A DNA stretch of 6,743 nucleotides from Paracoccaceae bacterium (GTDB lineage: Bacteria; Pseudomonadota; Alphaproteobacteria; Rhodobacterales; Rhodobacteraceae), in the NCBI GenBank assembly GCA_003511785.1, contig DOIS01000026.1, positions 1 through 6,743 on the forward strand, in the 5' to 3' direction. Below, piece by piece: positions 6,654 through 6,743 of this stretch. The notes below the pieces were generated by a model, which made no database searches, was not told the origin of the DNA, and was given only the letters and a program-made list of their open reading frames with translations. The stretch's first letter is position 1; the number at the start of each line of letters is the position of its first letter. The position numbers were made by a program, and so were the translations under genes.

Positions 6654-6667
6654 TTGATCTAAATCAA
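6654..6667. promoter_or_regulatory. perfect FNR/FnrL box
   Basis: TTGAT-CTAA-ATCAA is an exact match to the FNR consensus TTGAT-N4-ATCAA. Ten fixed bases make a chance hit unlikely in a GC-rich 6.7-kb window (below about 1 in 100). It ends 17 nt upstream of the tldD ATG, too close to activate tldD, so it would repress tldD or, more likely, control a divergent promoter to the right. A TATGAT at 6717-6722 could be that promoter's -10; its start would lie about 68 bp from the box centre, but I see no good -35. FnrL is the oxygen-sensing FNR protein of Rhodobacterales. Confidence 0.75.
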
Positions 6668-6687
6668 AAAAAGCGTCCGTTTGGCGC
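6666..6687 (-). terminator. short hairpin with T-run in the tldD leader
   Basis: On the minus strand GCGCC (6687-6683), a 4-nt loop AAAC, then GG-A-CGC (6678-6673) form a five-pair stem with one bulged A, followed directly by seven T (6672-6666). This resembles a small intrinsic terminator 30-50 nt before the tldD ATG, touching the FNR box. It could end transcription from a gene off the right edge or attenuate tldD. The stem is short, so confidence is low. Confidence 0.3.
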
Positions 6688-6743
6688 AATGAGGTGTCTT
6701 TATCTGACAGTCGGAATATGATTTCTAGGGCCTGTGGACATTC

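Noticed and set aside
3893..6721. A plus-strand open frame of 942 codons opposite dprA and tldD
   Set aside because: Its triplets lie exactly opposite the sense codons of both genes, so it could only be stopped by Leu TTA/CTA or Ser TCA codons, which this GC-rich genome avoids. The translation is rich in Arg/Gly/His/Ala, has no recognisable domain, and lies over two certain genes.
6718..6743. A plus-strand start (ATG at 6718) of a divergent gene
   Set aside because: It is open to the edge for only eight codons, has no clear ribosome site, and the product MISRACGH is not recognisable.

Overview
The window looks like the chromosome of a GC-rich alphaproteobacterium, most likely a Rhodobacterales (Roseobacter/Rhodobacter group) species. 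The evidence is the style of the TopA, DprA, TldD and CoA-transferase proteins, the strong avoidance of Leu TTA/CTA and Ser TCA codons, and an exact FNR-type box. The assignment is by recognition, not by database search.

Layout from left to right: (1) 1-224, minus: the 5' end of the A subunit of a 3-oxoacid (succinyl-CoA:acetoacetate type) CoA-transferase, running off the left edge. (2) 225-454: an intergenic stretch with a promoter-like pair for that gene and an inverted repeat matching the CTGC-N3-GCAG pattern of PhaR operators. (3) 455-3058, minus: topA, DNA topoisomerase I, complete. (4) 3059-3196: a divergent promoter region in which the two -35 boxes overlap. (5) 3197-3637, plus: a small uncharacterised exported protein of 146 aa. 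(6) 3638-3847: a convergent gap with two hairpins, the stronger one just past the dprA stop. (7) 3848-5107, minus: dprA, complete. (8) 5108-5215: an AT-richer gap with a CtrA-like motif. (9) 5216-6637, minus: tldD, complete. (10) 6638-6743: the tldD leader, with a perfect FNR box and, next to it, a short hairpin plus T-run.

The four minus-strand genes are not a tight operon. Gaps of about 100 bp or more, and an inserted plus-strand gene, separate them. They are a conserved housekeeping set: DNA topology (TopA), protection and RecA loading of incoming single-stranded DNA (DprA), peptide proteolysis and maturation (TldD), and ketone-body/PHB carbon use (CoA-transferase). I see no mobile element, phage, CRISPR array, tRNA or rRNA, and no evidence of a new multi-gene system. 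What deserves a second look is mostly regulatory: the FNR box, the PhaR-like site, the CtrA-like motif, the shared divergent -35 region and the strong convergent hairpin. The uncharacterised exported protein is the only gene of unknown function.
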